64,000 nucleotides of DNA from Daldinia sp. FL1419 (taxonomy: Eukaryota; Ascomycota; Sordariomycetes; Xylariales; Hypoxylaceae). The stretch is from positions 310,001-374,000 of the forward strand of contig MU623347.1 of the NCBI GenBank assembly GCA_025201765.1, read 5' to 3'. Made by a program: the position numbers and the translations under genes. The notes below the pieces were generated by a model, which made no database searches, was not told where the DNA came from, and was given only the letters and a program-made list of their open reading frames with translations. This document shows positions 1-10,179 of this stretch, piece by piece. Positions within the stretch are counted from its first letter, which is position 1; each line of letters starts with the position of its first letter.

Positions 1-394
1 GCTCCAACGCCTCACTCTGATCTCCTGCCGTCCTGCTGGTAACCGACGAAGCTTGGAAAACGTACGTCATTGTGACACCAGGAGCGAGATTTGATTTTTT
101 GATCTCATTATTCTTCATAATAGTCGCACTTCCTGGTGCTCTTCCTATAATACTTCGGTCGAATAGGGCAAACTCTGGCTCGTACGACGGACGCCTGAGA
201 TCCAAGGTCTCCGATATCTCCACAGCGTCCAGCTGTTCATACGACAATTCGTGTACGTCATGGTCGGCAAGTATGGGATCGAACTCGTCGGCGAAAGCGA
301 ATTGTGGGGAGAGTAGAATAATATAAATAATAAGCAAAAGGCAGGAGGCTATCACTGATGCTGCCAACCGCGATTGCAATGGACTAAGCTGCAT
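1..394 (-). CDS. mid1: MID1-like stretch-activated calcium channel subunit, N-terminal part (runs off the left edge)
   Basis: The minus strand is open from an ATG at 394-392 to base 1, giving the first 131 codons of a protein that continues outside the window. It begins MQLSPLQSRLAAS, followed by a hydrophobic signal-peptide or membrane segment at residues about 12-34 (CLLLIIYIILL) ending in an alanine-rich cleavage-like site (FAFA-DE). An acidic stretch and the motif EFALFDRSIIGRAPG follow at about 78-92. From memory of the family, this order (leader, then a FDRSIIGR block, then an NN..L.PG segment) matches fungal Mid1 proteins, plasma-membrane/ER partners of the Cch1 calcium channel. The family call rests on this N-terminus only. 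It is divergent from the transcription factor starting at 1856, with about 1.46 kb between the two starts. No intron is visible in the part shown. Confidence 0.7.
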   Translation of the reverse strand, partial: MQLSPLQSRLAASVIASCLLLIIYIILLSPQFAFADEFDPILADHDVHELSYEQLDAVEISETLDLRRPSYEPEFALFDRSIIGRAPGSATIMKNNEIKKSNLAPGVTMTYVFQASSVTSRTAGDQSEALE

Positions 395-1855
395 CCTAGA
401 AACATAGCCCCTACGGGCATCACACAGAATGTAGGGGTGTGTCCCAGTAATAGCAAACAAGTCGGATCAGAACTCGTAGGAATATCTGTCAGCCGGAAAG
501 GATTATGCTAGGCACCGTGGGCGTTTACGAAGGGGGAAGAAAAGATTTTTGGAGTTCGTTACTATCGATTATATTCTACGGAAGTAGGAAGGTCGCGTAA
601 TATCGAAGACCGTATACTAAATAATAAGACCAACCGTAAATACAATTGGTGGTATCAGCTTATCAAAAAAGAGGGAGTGGGCAATTAGAAAATCGTCAAG
701 TCGTAAAAGTCGTAGAGGAAGAAGAGTTTCACAAGTAATGCTGGGGTTGCTGATAGGCGACTGCCCTGAAATCCCCTGACAGCTGAATACCCGTAACTGC
801 GGGTCTCGACCATACATGCGCAACCATTATTAACCACTAACTTTTTCAGCAAAACATGGTAGCACGTACAGTAGCACCCGCGTGTGTGTGTGCTACGTTA
901 AGTCGTACATACCTTAGTAGATACCTAAATTAAGTGGTACGCATGCGCATTTCAATGCTAACAATGAGCCAAATTTATCGACGACATCTTTTATTTAACG
1001 TAACAATAAGCCAATGAGCTTATGCATTGTTTAAAATTGCACATCCGTCAGCCACCAACATGCGCCAGATACATGTACCTAATGTATGTACCTAGGTATG
1101 TATCTAAGTACGTACTTACATTCACTTATCATGCAGGAACGGGTACTTAGTACCTAACTTAGCGAAAAGCGGTATCTGGTAATCGGGTATCGGTTTCGGT
1201 ATCGCTTCCAGCTTCCAAAGCTAAGTACGCAAACCCGCAATCCCCATATACATTTTTTGAGATCGGCGAGCATGCCGCTATTATATATTGGAAGTAATAA
1301 ACCCAGTGGCTTGGTTCGGGGATTTAACTTTGGTGTGACAGGCTTATTTTAGGTATTCTTATGAAATTGATAAACTTATATAAAAGGTCTACTTGATCCC
1401 CTCAAATATCCTCCCCTTCCCTCTCTTTTATTCCTTCACAGCTCTTCAAGGACGAATGAAGCTAGCACAGGCCCACCCTTACACCTAGGTAAATACGACA
1501 GCAGCCACAGGTTTACCTATAAGGAGATGGATTGTGGCAAACGGGCTTATCGCGCTGCGCTGCGCCGCGCCGCATTTGGTTCGGTCCGCTCGATCCAAAT
1601 GTCCAAATGGATTCACACTGATGGATTCACACTGATGGATGTTTTCCACGTCTCCAGTTGGTATCGTCAGTTGAATAAGTTCTTGGGCTCTCGATGAACC
1701 AATTCGAGCTAGCAGCATAACCACAGTGATCGAGCGGGGACGCAAAGACCAAACTTAGGCATTATTAGTGCTAGGGCAATACTAAGTCATCTCGAGAATC
1801 GTGACTCGCTGAGATCAGATCCTAGCGCTTTCAGATCTACTCCAGTCTAATCAGT
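395..1855. other. Intergenic spacer between divergent genes
   Basis: Promoter region shared by the MID1-like gene (leftward) and the Zn2Cys6 factor (rightward). No coding region is supported. It holds a short GT run near 880-890, several TACCTA/TAGGTA words around 1075-1150 and at 1483-1491, and a tandem duplication of the 14-mer ATGGATTCACACTG at 1607-1634 followed by a partial third copy. Confidence 0.6.
1377..1440 (+). promoter_or_regulatory. Possible core promoter: TATA-like box and CT-rich tract
   Basis: TATATAAAAG at 1377-1386 is followed at 1396-1440 by a pyrimidine-rich stretch (ccccttccctctcttttatt), the usual arrangement near transcription starts in filamentous fungi. It lies about 470 nt upstream of the Zn2Cys6 gene start, which would imply a long 5' leader. 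The assignment is by motif only. Confidence 0.35.
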
Positions 1856-3427
1856 ATGAACGACAGCAACCCGCAAGAGCACAAGCCACGCGGCCCCCGG
1901 CTATATCATAAAAAGTCTCGTACCGGCTGTTTGCGGTGTAAGCAGAGACGAGTCAAGGTTAGTTAGGGGACTACAGCACATTTCGCCTACTAAGCCATTG
2001 CCCGTTTCTGGCTTAGGGGGTTACTTGGCTGCAAAGTACATATCGCAAGATGTATTCCTAACGTCCCGTTGTAGTGTGATGAATTTCGTCCAAGTTGCGG
2101 CTCATGCTCAAGACATGCAGTCGAATGCGTGTATTTGACTACCACCCAAGCGTCTTCAGCAACCTCTGGGAGAGCAACGTCGGCTACACGGTATGATAGC
2201 AGGCCACCGCCTACTTACTCGGCCGGCTATCCGACGGCTCCCGGCACCAAGTCAATACCAACACACGACGAGGCTTCACACCAGTCGCCAGTGAATAATG
2301 CACCGGGTCTTTTCAGCAACGAAATTAAACCAGTGGTATACTCACCAAATGCCCCAGGTTTTTATTCCTCGCCATCCTCGTCTTACGTTACCACTGCAGA
2401 TGACGGCACAGAAGCCGAAGTCAACATTCCCGAGGGGCCATGGCGACGATTCTGGGAACTGCGTCTATTACATAATTACCACGCGAATATGTGCCAGCCG
2501 CTTTCTATCCCGCAGAACACAGAGATCGGGTACATGTGGCAATATGAGATTCCCGAGCTGGCTACACGGATGGCAATCCAGCAAAATCGATCCGCCTTGC
2601 TTTACGTGATATTCGCCAACTCGGCCTTATATCTCTGGAAAGAAAGCACAGATCCTCAGGAACGAATTGAACTTATGAAGTTGCAACAGGCCTACCATAT
2701 CATGTGTAGTAGAGAACAGCGGCGCGATATTGACGACCTAATGCCGAGGATGTCTCAAAATGCCCTCTTCATCTGTTTCACCAGTATTAGGATGTTGGCA
2801 CATTCGATAGGACTTGTTCAAACGATGGCCGTAGATCCTTGGGAGCCTCCGGTCCAGTGGTTGCATATGGGTCGCGGCGCAGGCGAAATATTAAACATGG
2901 CTGGAAAACTGGCCGACCCCGAGAACGCCAGTAGGGTTGCAGTGTTTGAGAAAGGGCCGCCGGACCTGACTAATGTAGAGGCGTTGATTACGTTTGATCA
3001 TAGTTCACTCGACTGGCTCCTGGAGCACCCCGACGGGCCTGGATCGATTGCCGCTCAACGGGACCACGAATTAGACGATGAACATGTGAGATGGGTATAC
3101 AATAGTGCATTGTCGTACACGTGTACCATACAGAAAGCACTAGCCGACGGTGAACGGGACTATGCTGTTGTGAGAAGATTTGGCGGCTTTGCTATTTATC
3201 TTCCAGCTGAGTTTACTAGATTCGTAGAAGAAAGGAGACCGAGGGCTATGGTGATATTGGCGCATTTCATGGCCCTGTGGATAGGCTTCGAGCACATATG
3301 GATGATTGGCCGAGCTGGTGAATTGCAAGTTAGGGGTATATATAAGGCCTTGCCGCTAGAATGGAGTCGTAAACTTGATGGCTTGGTTGCGAAGTTTAAG
3401 CCGCCGGAAGTAGGTAGGTTAGGTTAG
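1856..3427 (+). CDS. Zn2Cys6 fungal transcription factor
   Basis: Two exons, 1856-1957 and 2075-3427 (intron 1958-2074, GTTAGT...TAG, phase 0), give 484 residues. The zinc cluster spans the intron: CLRC, then six residues to C, six to C, CGSC, six to C (residues about 25-52), matching the CX2CX6CX6CX2CX6C Gal4-type DNA-binding motif. A Ser/Pro/Tyr-rich linker follows. From about residue 165 the protein is helical with a block containing LLYVIFANSALYLW, resembling the Fungal_trans_2 / Upc2-like regulatory domain. It is therefore a nuclear transcriptional regulator. The target genes cannot be read from the sequence and no metabolic cluster lies beside it. The ATG at 1856 was chosen because it sits just before the basic RLYHKKSRTGC leader; the second exon alone lacks half of the zinc cluster. 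Confidence 0.9.
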
Positions 3428-3950
3428 ATCCTCAAGTAGTAAACTTGTATACTAAGATATATGGACGTGATAGATAGTCCGCTCCGTATAAATTTATTGC
3501 AAGCTCGTTTGGGGGTACTATTCATAGGTAGCGCCAATCTCTTCAAGTTATACCAAAATAAATAAAATATAGGTAAATACTTATAAGATTGCATAACCAG
3601 TCAAAATGAATAGTTAGTAAAACAATGTAACTAACTAACTAAAGAAAAAGAAGTTTAGTGCTTTGTTACTTGCAGAATAAACCTCATGCAGCTCTTATAC
3701 TTCAAGCGGACCGCACCTAACCGAGACGGCTAAATGTGGGTCGGGCTGAAGCCTCATCAACTGCTTGCAGCAACTCTGCATCTCTATACTTTAAGCTATT
3801 AAGCTGCAACGCCTCTGCATAGCAACTAATAAACTAATTCAATATTACCTAACTCAACGCCTTCCGAAACCTCCATACATACCGTCGCGCCGCCATTCCT
3901 CCACAATCCCCTACCTATAATACCTAATTTTCCAGACTTCAGTATACAGC
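3428..3950. other. Intergenic spacer
   Basis: About 520 bases between the transcription factor and the EF-hand gene, both rightward. It is AT-rich, with an AACTAACTAACTA repeat near 3629. No coding region is supported. Confidence 0.55.
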
Positions 3951-4695
3951 ATGGTCAGTTCGTCGCGATTCCATTCGCGCAATCACCACCCGCTAACAAC
4001 GACGTAGCCACCGAAACGCAAAGCCTCGTCCGCGGCGACGACTTCCACCGCGCCGAAGGAGAAGCAGTCGAAACTAGCGAAAGAGCACAATATCTCGGCG
4101 CGCGAGGAGCGCGAGATCAAGGAGGCGTTTGCGCTGTTCGCGGAGCCGGCGGAGGGCGAGAAGGAGGGCGTTATACCGGCTAAGGATGTGCGACGCGCCA
4201 TGATGTAAGTTGGCCTGTTCCCGCTCCCACTTATCACGACTACGACAACAACGACAACAACGACAACGGCTGTTGACAAGCCCCAGCGCCCTAGGCATCC
4301 CCCCTTCTAAATCCGAGCTCGCGGAATTCCTCGAGATCCTGGACCCCGAAGACGAGGGGTACGCGTCGTACGAGCCGTTCGTCGCGATATGCGCGCTGAA
4401 GCTGCACGCGCGGGACCCGGGGCCCGCGGCGGAAGAAGTCGACGAGGCGTTTCGGTTGTTTATGGGCGGGACGGGAACGGGAACAGGGACGGGGACTGGG
4501 ATTGGGATTGGGGGCGGGGAACAGGTCCTTACGCTGTCGCATCTCCGCCGCGTGGCCATGACGCTGAAGCAGGACGTCGACGATCAGTTGCTTAAGGACA
4601 TGATTTTGGAGGCGAATGGAGGCGCGGGCGTGGGCAGAGGCGTGGGCAGGGCCGAGTTCGAGGAGGTAATGAGGAGGGCGGGGGCGTGGAAGTGA
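3951..4695 (+). CDS. Degenerate EF-hand (calmodulin/centrin-fold) protein
   Basis: Three exons: 3951-3953 (only the ATG), 4008-4204 and 4287-4695, total 202 residues. Intron 1 (3954-4007) has donor GTCAGT, branch GCTAAC and acceptor TAG; intron 2 (4205-4286) has GTAAGT and CAG. The joined protein starts MPPKRKASS, has a Lys-rich tail, then EREIKEAFALFAEP, RRAMIALGIPPSKSEL, LDPEDEGYASYEPF and DEAFRLF, the helix pattern of paired EF-hands. The calcium loops are not canonical: the first has no DxDxDG, the second is DPEDEGYAS, and the third is replaced by a Gly/Thr run encoded by a GGGACN microsatellite (about 4465-4520). It may therefore be a light-chain-like or centrin-like adaptor rather than a calcium sensor. 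The exact family is not settled. It converges on the eIF4E-like gene. Confidence 0.75.
4466..4520 (+). repeat. Coding G-rich microsatellite (Gly-Thr repeat)
   Basis: Repeats of GGGACN/GGGATT inside exon 3 of the EF-hand gene encode alternating Gly and Thr/Ile where the third EF-hand loop would be expected. Confidence 0.75.
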
Positions 4696-5774
4696 GGGTT
4701 TGTCGAGAAGAGGGAGGTTTGCATGTGGCGTATATGAATCGTAGCCCGCGGAATGAGCGAATATCCCTCTAACGACGCGGGCGGGAGACGGACGGACGCG
4801 CGAGGCACGTCTCGTAGGAATTCGAAGATATACACGTTTTCCGAGTAAGAGTTAGGAAACGAACATACGATTACGAATTTACGAAAATAACGGCGAGGTA
4901 AGAACGTTCTCACGAAGTCTCGGTTTACATTAGCTAATGTCGAATAAGACGGCAATAGCGTAAGATGGAAAAGAGAGAAATGCATAGCGACATGTTTAAT
5001 GAAGTTAAGCAGAAATCTCCAAGCATACGGCAGGAAGATTAAGAAACCATAGCCTTTATTAGAAATACCACTAGTCGAAGACCGTTTATACCATACAAGA
5101 TACACTGATAGGATTCACGGCTCGTTCCGGATCACTCAGTCGATTTTGAATGATAGTGATATGGTACGATTGACCAACATGTGTAGAGTCTAGGCATGTA
5201 GGTAGGTATTCAAGGGCGAATACACAGTCTTGTCTCATCTTGATAAATACTAAGCTCTAACCCGATCCAAGTTTACAGAAGGTCTTTCGAACTAGTAGTA
5301 ACTATCCAATGTGTTATCGGATTTGTTTCAAACATAACATCACTCCAAGCACGAGAATAACAATCCATGTCGCGAATAAGCTTGATTCCCTTAGTACACT
5401 AATGTCTATTATAATATTTATATATTGAGATTTCACGCCTACATGTGTATATTTATACTCAAACGTCACAATGGGATGGAACTCCAAGTCCTATTGCAAA
5501 TTCGACCCGTAAAGTCCTCTCTCGTTTGTAGATTCCGTAGTTATTTCAAAGAGATTTAACAATCGTATCCAGTCATATCCATTGCAAACGCCAAAAAATG
5601 CAGGCCCCCTCACACGAACAGAGGGAAAGCAAATGACTTGTACCATAAAAGTGAACCCGTACAGTATCCACCTAATGCGTGCACATGAGTCTTGTGGACA
5701 ATACACTTGCAGAAGTCCAAAGAAACTCGCCGGCTACTCTCCTTCTCATATGATATGATATGCCACATCCATGT
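4696..5774. other. Intergenic spacer between convergent genes
   Basis: Contains the 3' flanks of the EF-hand gene and of the leftward eIF4E-like gene. Stretches open on the minus strand (e.g. 4584-5105) show no recognisable protein features. Nothing else is supported. Confidence 0.5.
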
Positions 5775-6614
5775 TTACTCAGCCGGAGGGGCGGCAGCGG
5801 CAGCGCTCTTAGCGGCAGCAGCCTCCTGAGCCCTCTTTTGAGAGTCTATGACCGCCTTCAACTCGGGTGGCGGGTTGAAGCCGGGGTGATCCGAGTGCTT
5901 CTTATAGAAGTAGTTGTCAGGCTTGGGCGCCAGCTCAGGGGGTAAGTCGTCCAGAACAGCTTGTAACAAGTTATCAATAGACTTTTGCTTGGACGCGTCA
6001 CGGTGCCAGATAGAAATTAAGTGCGAGTTGAAGCGCACAGAGAGACCAACACCGCAAATTTGATCACCTTCCTCGAGAGCCTCTTGTAGCTTCTCGCCGA
6101 TGGCCATTAATTGAATGCGGGTCCAGAAGTCGGGCCCGGAACTCTTGGGCACACGGAAGGTCCAACTACCACCCAAGACGTTACGGCGGTCTTCCCAGAT
6201 GGGCCTGAAGCCGCTCTTGAACAGGTAGATAGATTCGCGCATCTTGATCTGGTCTACCGGGGTATTATTGTTGTATCGCCAAAAGTCCTGGACCGATTCG
6301 ATCTGGGTTCCTAGTTGTTCAAGAGACGCCTGGTAGTTGCTCTCGTCTTCCTTCTTCTGGTCTTTGGCTTGCCTAGACGGAAACGTTAGCATCAGTAAGA
6401 GATCAGACAGAAGAGTAAAGCATCTTATGGTTTCTTACCTGTCAAAGTAGACGTTCCAGTAATGCTGGGTGGGCAGAGGGCGCATAGTCTTGAATAGGTT
6501 GCGCTTAGCATCGTCTCGCTGCTCGGCGGGCGAGCTGACATTGGGCGAGTTCGCATCGGTGCTTTGGGAAAGGGACGAGAGCCCTCGGGTGAATAAACTC
6601 GGTCGCGTAGCCAT
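5775..6614 (-). CDS. eIF4E-family mRNA cap-binding protein (class II / 4EHP-like features)
   Basis: Two exons on the minus strand, 6614-6439 and 6372-5775, joined across a 66-nt intron (donor GTAAGA, branch GCTAAC, acceptor TAG), give 257 residues. A Ser-rich N-terminal tail precedes LPTQHYWNVYFD at about 48-58. The eIF4E core then follows: DFWRYNNNTP, SIYLFKSGFRPIWED (holding the cap-stacking Trp of the WE motif), GGSWTFRVPK, and ICGVGLSVRF...SIWHRDAS. The position of mammalian Trp56 appears to be Tyr (SNYQASL), and ICGxxxSVRF resembles class II eIF4E/4EHP proteins, which bind cap and often repress translation. This placement is inference from motif reading. The C-terminus is Ala/Pro-rich. 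The ATG at 6614 gives the Ser-rich extension; the second exon alone would lack the first cap-domain strand. Confidence 0.9.
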
Positions 6615-9600
6615 GATGACTGCGATTCAACGTTTAGTTAGCTTGTTAACTCGAGGGTAGAATGCGAGTAAGTAGTGTAGTGCAGCCCCTATCTTTTAAT
6701 AGAGGGAGGGGTTGGAGAAGCTTCAACGGCGGTGATGATGATGGTGGGGTCTAAAGTTGCCAAGACTTTTTTGTTCCTGGCCGCAGTACGGATCCTTATA
6801 TTATTGCTAACAGCTAGTTGGCTCAAAATATGTGTTACCGTCACACAACTACACCTTCCTTATATACCTGCAGCCTCTTATGGAAACTTGATCACTTATA
6901 CGATCGGGAGATGGGGCGTGCCGTACCTTATACAAATAGTAGGTAATCTGATAAAGATATGACTTATCGATTCAACTCTGTAGAGATAATTAACCACCCA
7001 TTAAAGAAGGGGGAGTTGATAAAAAAGAAAAGAAAAGAAAAGAAAGCAACAGGAAGAGCGAAAAGGTATCGTTGTTAGTAACTAGAAGTATTAAAAGCCC
7101 CCGAAACAAAACCACGGCTAACGTAATAACCAAATGGCCTTTTTTTCAGCTACACACCTAGTAAAGGTAGGTACGGAACAGCCAATGCAGTACTTAATAT
7201 GAATCAGGGGAGTTTCTATTGGTTCTGAAACTGACACGGCTAGGTTTCAAGAGCCGCAATTCGTATGATCGCTCGTACGCTTGTCTGACCGCACTTGCCA
7301 ATGATATCCGTTTACAATACCATATACGTACGTCTCGTAATTGCCCAGAGTAAAGTGGAAGCTATATTGGGTACATCGCAGCATCCCGTTCCAAATATGA
7401 GACCATCTAATCCGAAAGCATCACTGCTCCTTACGGGGTGCATCCAGCTAAGCTGCTAGGCTGAATTATCAACGCTAACTAAAACTTAAAAAAGATCAGG
7501 CGGGTTCAGGTACCTAGGTGGGCGTGCTTAGGTGTCTTCTTTAGTGGGACTCAGCCTCGCCCTATCTCAAACATTCATCTTCTCATCCACACATTCCGGA
7601 CCTGTTCCAAACCTGCACCACCAATAAAACATCAGCTCTCGAGAACCAAGACATCCGTATATGCACTTATTAAAGTAGGGATTATTTGAATGTGGCATCG
7701 ACGGGACCACCCGAATATACGTGTATATTTGAGGAGACAGCTTGCACACCGTATCCTGAGGATTCAGGGTGTACTAAACAATACCTAACGTATGTTGGGA
7801 AAATAAGAAAGTAAATAAACTATCATCTTTACCGTTGAACCGACTCCGTATCGTAGACCTACTAAGGGCTACGTCTAGTTAATGTCAATATAGTCAAACT
7901 CAAACGGTATTATCTATCTCTTCCCTTAGTTATAAGTAATGTTGTTGACCCATTTGCGACTCATATTTAAGACCTTTCCAGTACCCAACGGCTTTCTATA
8001 TAACTAGGTGACTATGCAACGTTATCATACGATGACTAAGGTCCAATTGTGGGAATATTATCCTCTCTAACTAGTTATCTTAACTTGATTCTGCCATATT
8101 TATACACCGAGTGGATTTCAGCATGTTTACTACCTACTTATGTATATTATCACAAGGTCGAGATAACGGTGTCCCTGTCCCTGTCCCCGTCTCCGTCCCC
8201 GGAACATCAAGGCTTTGCAATATTCTGCAAGGCATAATGTTTATATACCGGGTTATATAATACACGATAGACGAAGGGCACAAGCAGATCGTGATACATG
8301 CGGTTCATTTCTATTCTCGTCTGGTAAATGCCATTTGCATTATTAATTGTAACTTTGTATGCACTCGAATTATCTCTAGAATATTAGTAGAACTTTCCAC
8401 GAATGTCTCACTTATCCCTTTTTACTGAGCACTAATAAACTCAACCCTCAAGGTTTCCAGCCTAGGTAATAAACTCCTGGAACGACATTGGCCATAACGA
8501 CCATCAAGGTGTCCAGCACATATAGAAAGCCACGTTACTGCACTTACAATTAGACATTTCTTTAGTTCCCAGAGGGCCACCTCACCAATCAACAGGTCAA
8601 CCAGATAGGGGGGGGGCTTAGCTACCTCTTAGCTGCCCAACAGCCCACTCACCAAGCAAAGCCCAATACGTAAACCATTCATTACCAGCTCTATCATACC
8701 AATCTTCAACTCTCCATTAATAGGAAATATACCAATACCTCAATAGACAATATATTAAATAGTGTACAACCTAGACCTAAGGTTGCTAGCTCCCCTGTGG
8801 AAATTTTCACAATACGAGAAAAGGGGTAATATATCACATAGAAGCTCACTCGATACCATAATAACGATAGTAACAATGATAATGATAATTCAGCCAAGAT
8901 CCCCCATCAAGGATCGACTAAGCTTGGCTAGAGTATACACACCCCCGTTAGAGATATTGAATAAATACATTTTTAACGCCGTATGCGCTGAGCATAGTCT
9001 GCTTTAAATATATATGTACCGCATCCGCCGTGGCCTCTAGCCGTTTGTTTGTCAAATTCCGCATCGAGCCCCCCCGACTCCAGACTGGTTCGTATTTATC
9101 CAGCTTCCAGTGCGGGTAACGATGGTGTCCAAAAAAAAAAAAAAAAGGATAGCAAAGGGACCAATCGATCAAGTTCACCACCTCAGATAGGCAAGTAGGT
9201 AGGCAAGTAGGTAGGTGTAGCAGCGGTTCACGAACACTTGCATCACAATCACCACACGACGACCTGATTCATCCGATTTGATTTGAAATTTTTGATTTGG
9301 TTTCCTTGTTTCTTCTTGGTAGTTATGATAAAAGATACAAATCGTAGAATTCGGGGATTGGCAAGTACACCTGCCGTGCAGCAACTATTTGTAGACTCTT
9401 ATCAGGTTATGTCTGTTCCTCGGATCGGCTTTTTTTAAGACTCGAGTGACCTTCAATAACGCCTCCCCCCCTTATCTCGGCCGAGTGCCCTGCCGAATGA
9501 CCTCCTCCCCAGACCTGCGGAGAACGATGGAAGATTGTCCTCGTCGTTTTCGCCTCGATAGTCACCGGTTGTTGCCCTTATATAAAAACAATGGAACCAA

Positions 9601-10179
9601 ACGACCTCAAATGAGATCGAGACGACCCCGGAAGCGGAGCTGTCTGTAGTTTAGAATGAGACTTTTCCGGTGAACCTGTTGGGACCCCACAAACTAATGA
9701 AATGAAGTGTACGAGCAATGCAAAAATGCCAAAGCGACTTGCTCGATGGCACGGATGAGTGAAAGGCTATTAAATCTAAGCCTAGCTCTCGCCGATAGCA
9801 AACCAAGACGGCTAGACTTAATCAATGCCACACAATCACCATGATGCTGGTCAAAACTTAGAGGCGTTCGTCGGAACCTAAGTAGGCTTTACGACGAACC
9901 GCCACGCCCAATTGACCTCAAATGCGATGAGATTTCGAAGAAAAAAGGAGGCTGCATTTCGTAATAATCCGTCCAGTAGCAGCCAGCGACAAAGGAGAGC
10001 CATAATGCTGAGCAAAATCAGTGGTATCAGAGCGCAGACGCCATGTTGGTGCTATGCTTGCTTTCGCGATGCAATTCAAGTCGTGAATCAAATCGATCAA
10101 GTAGAACATTTATGCTGAGAAAACGCCATGCGAAACGAGATGACGTGGAATGTAGATATGGAATGGGAAAAAGGCATGA
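6615..10179. other. Long intergenic spacer
   Basis: About 3.6 kb between the eIF4E-like 5' end and the samB 3' end with no supported gene. It contains an AAAAG run (about 7022-7046), a CCCTGT/CCCCGT run (8173-8200), an A16 tract (9131-9146), a duplicated AGGCAAGTAGGT (about 9189-9212) and a TACCTAGGT word at 7511. Short open stretches (e.g. 9446-9649, 9912-10118) have no recognisable domains. Confidence 0.55.

Noticed and set aside
4074..5105. Minus-strand open stretches across and beside the EF-hand gene
   Set aside because: The part over 4074-4559 is a shadow of the spliced EF-hand exons; the part beyond 4696 shows no domain.
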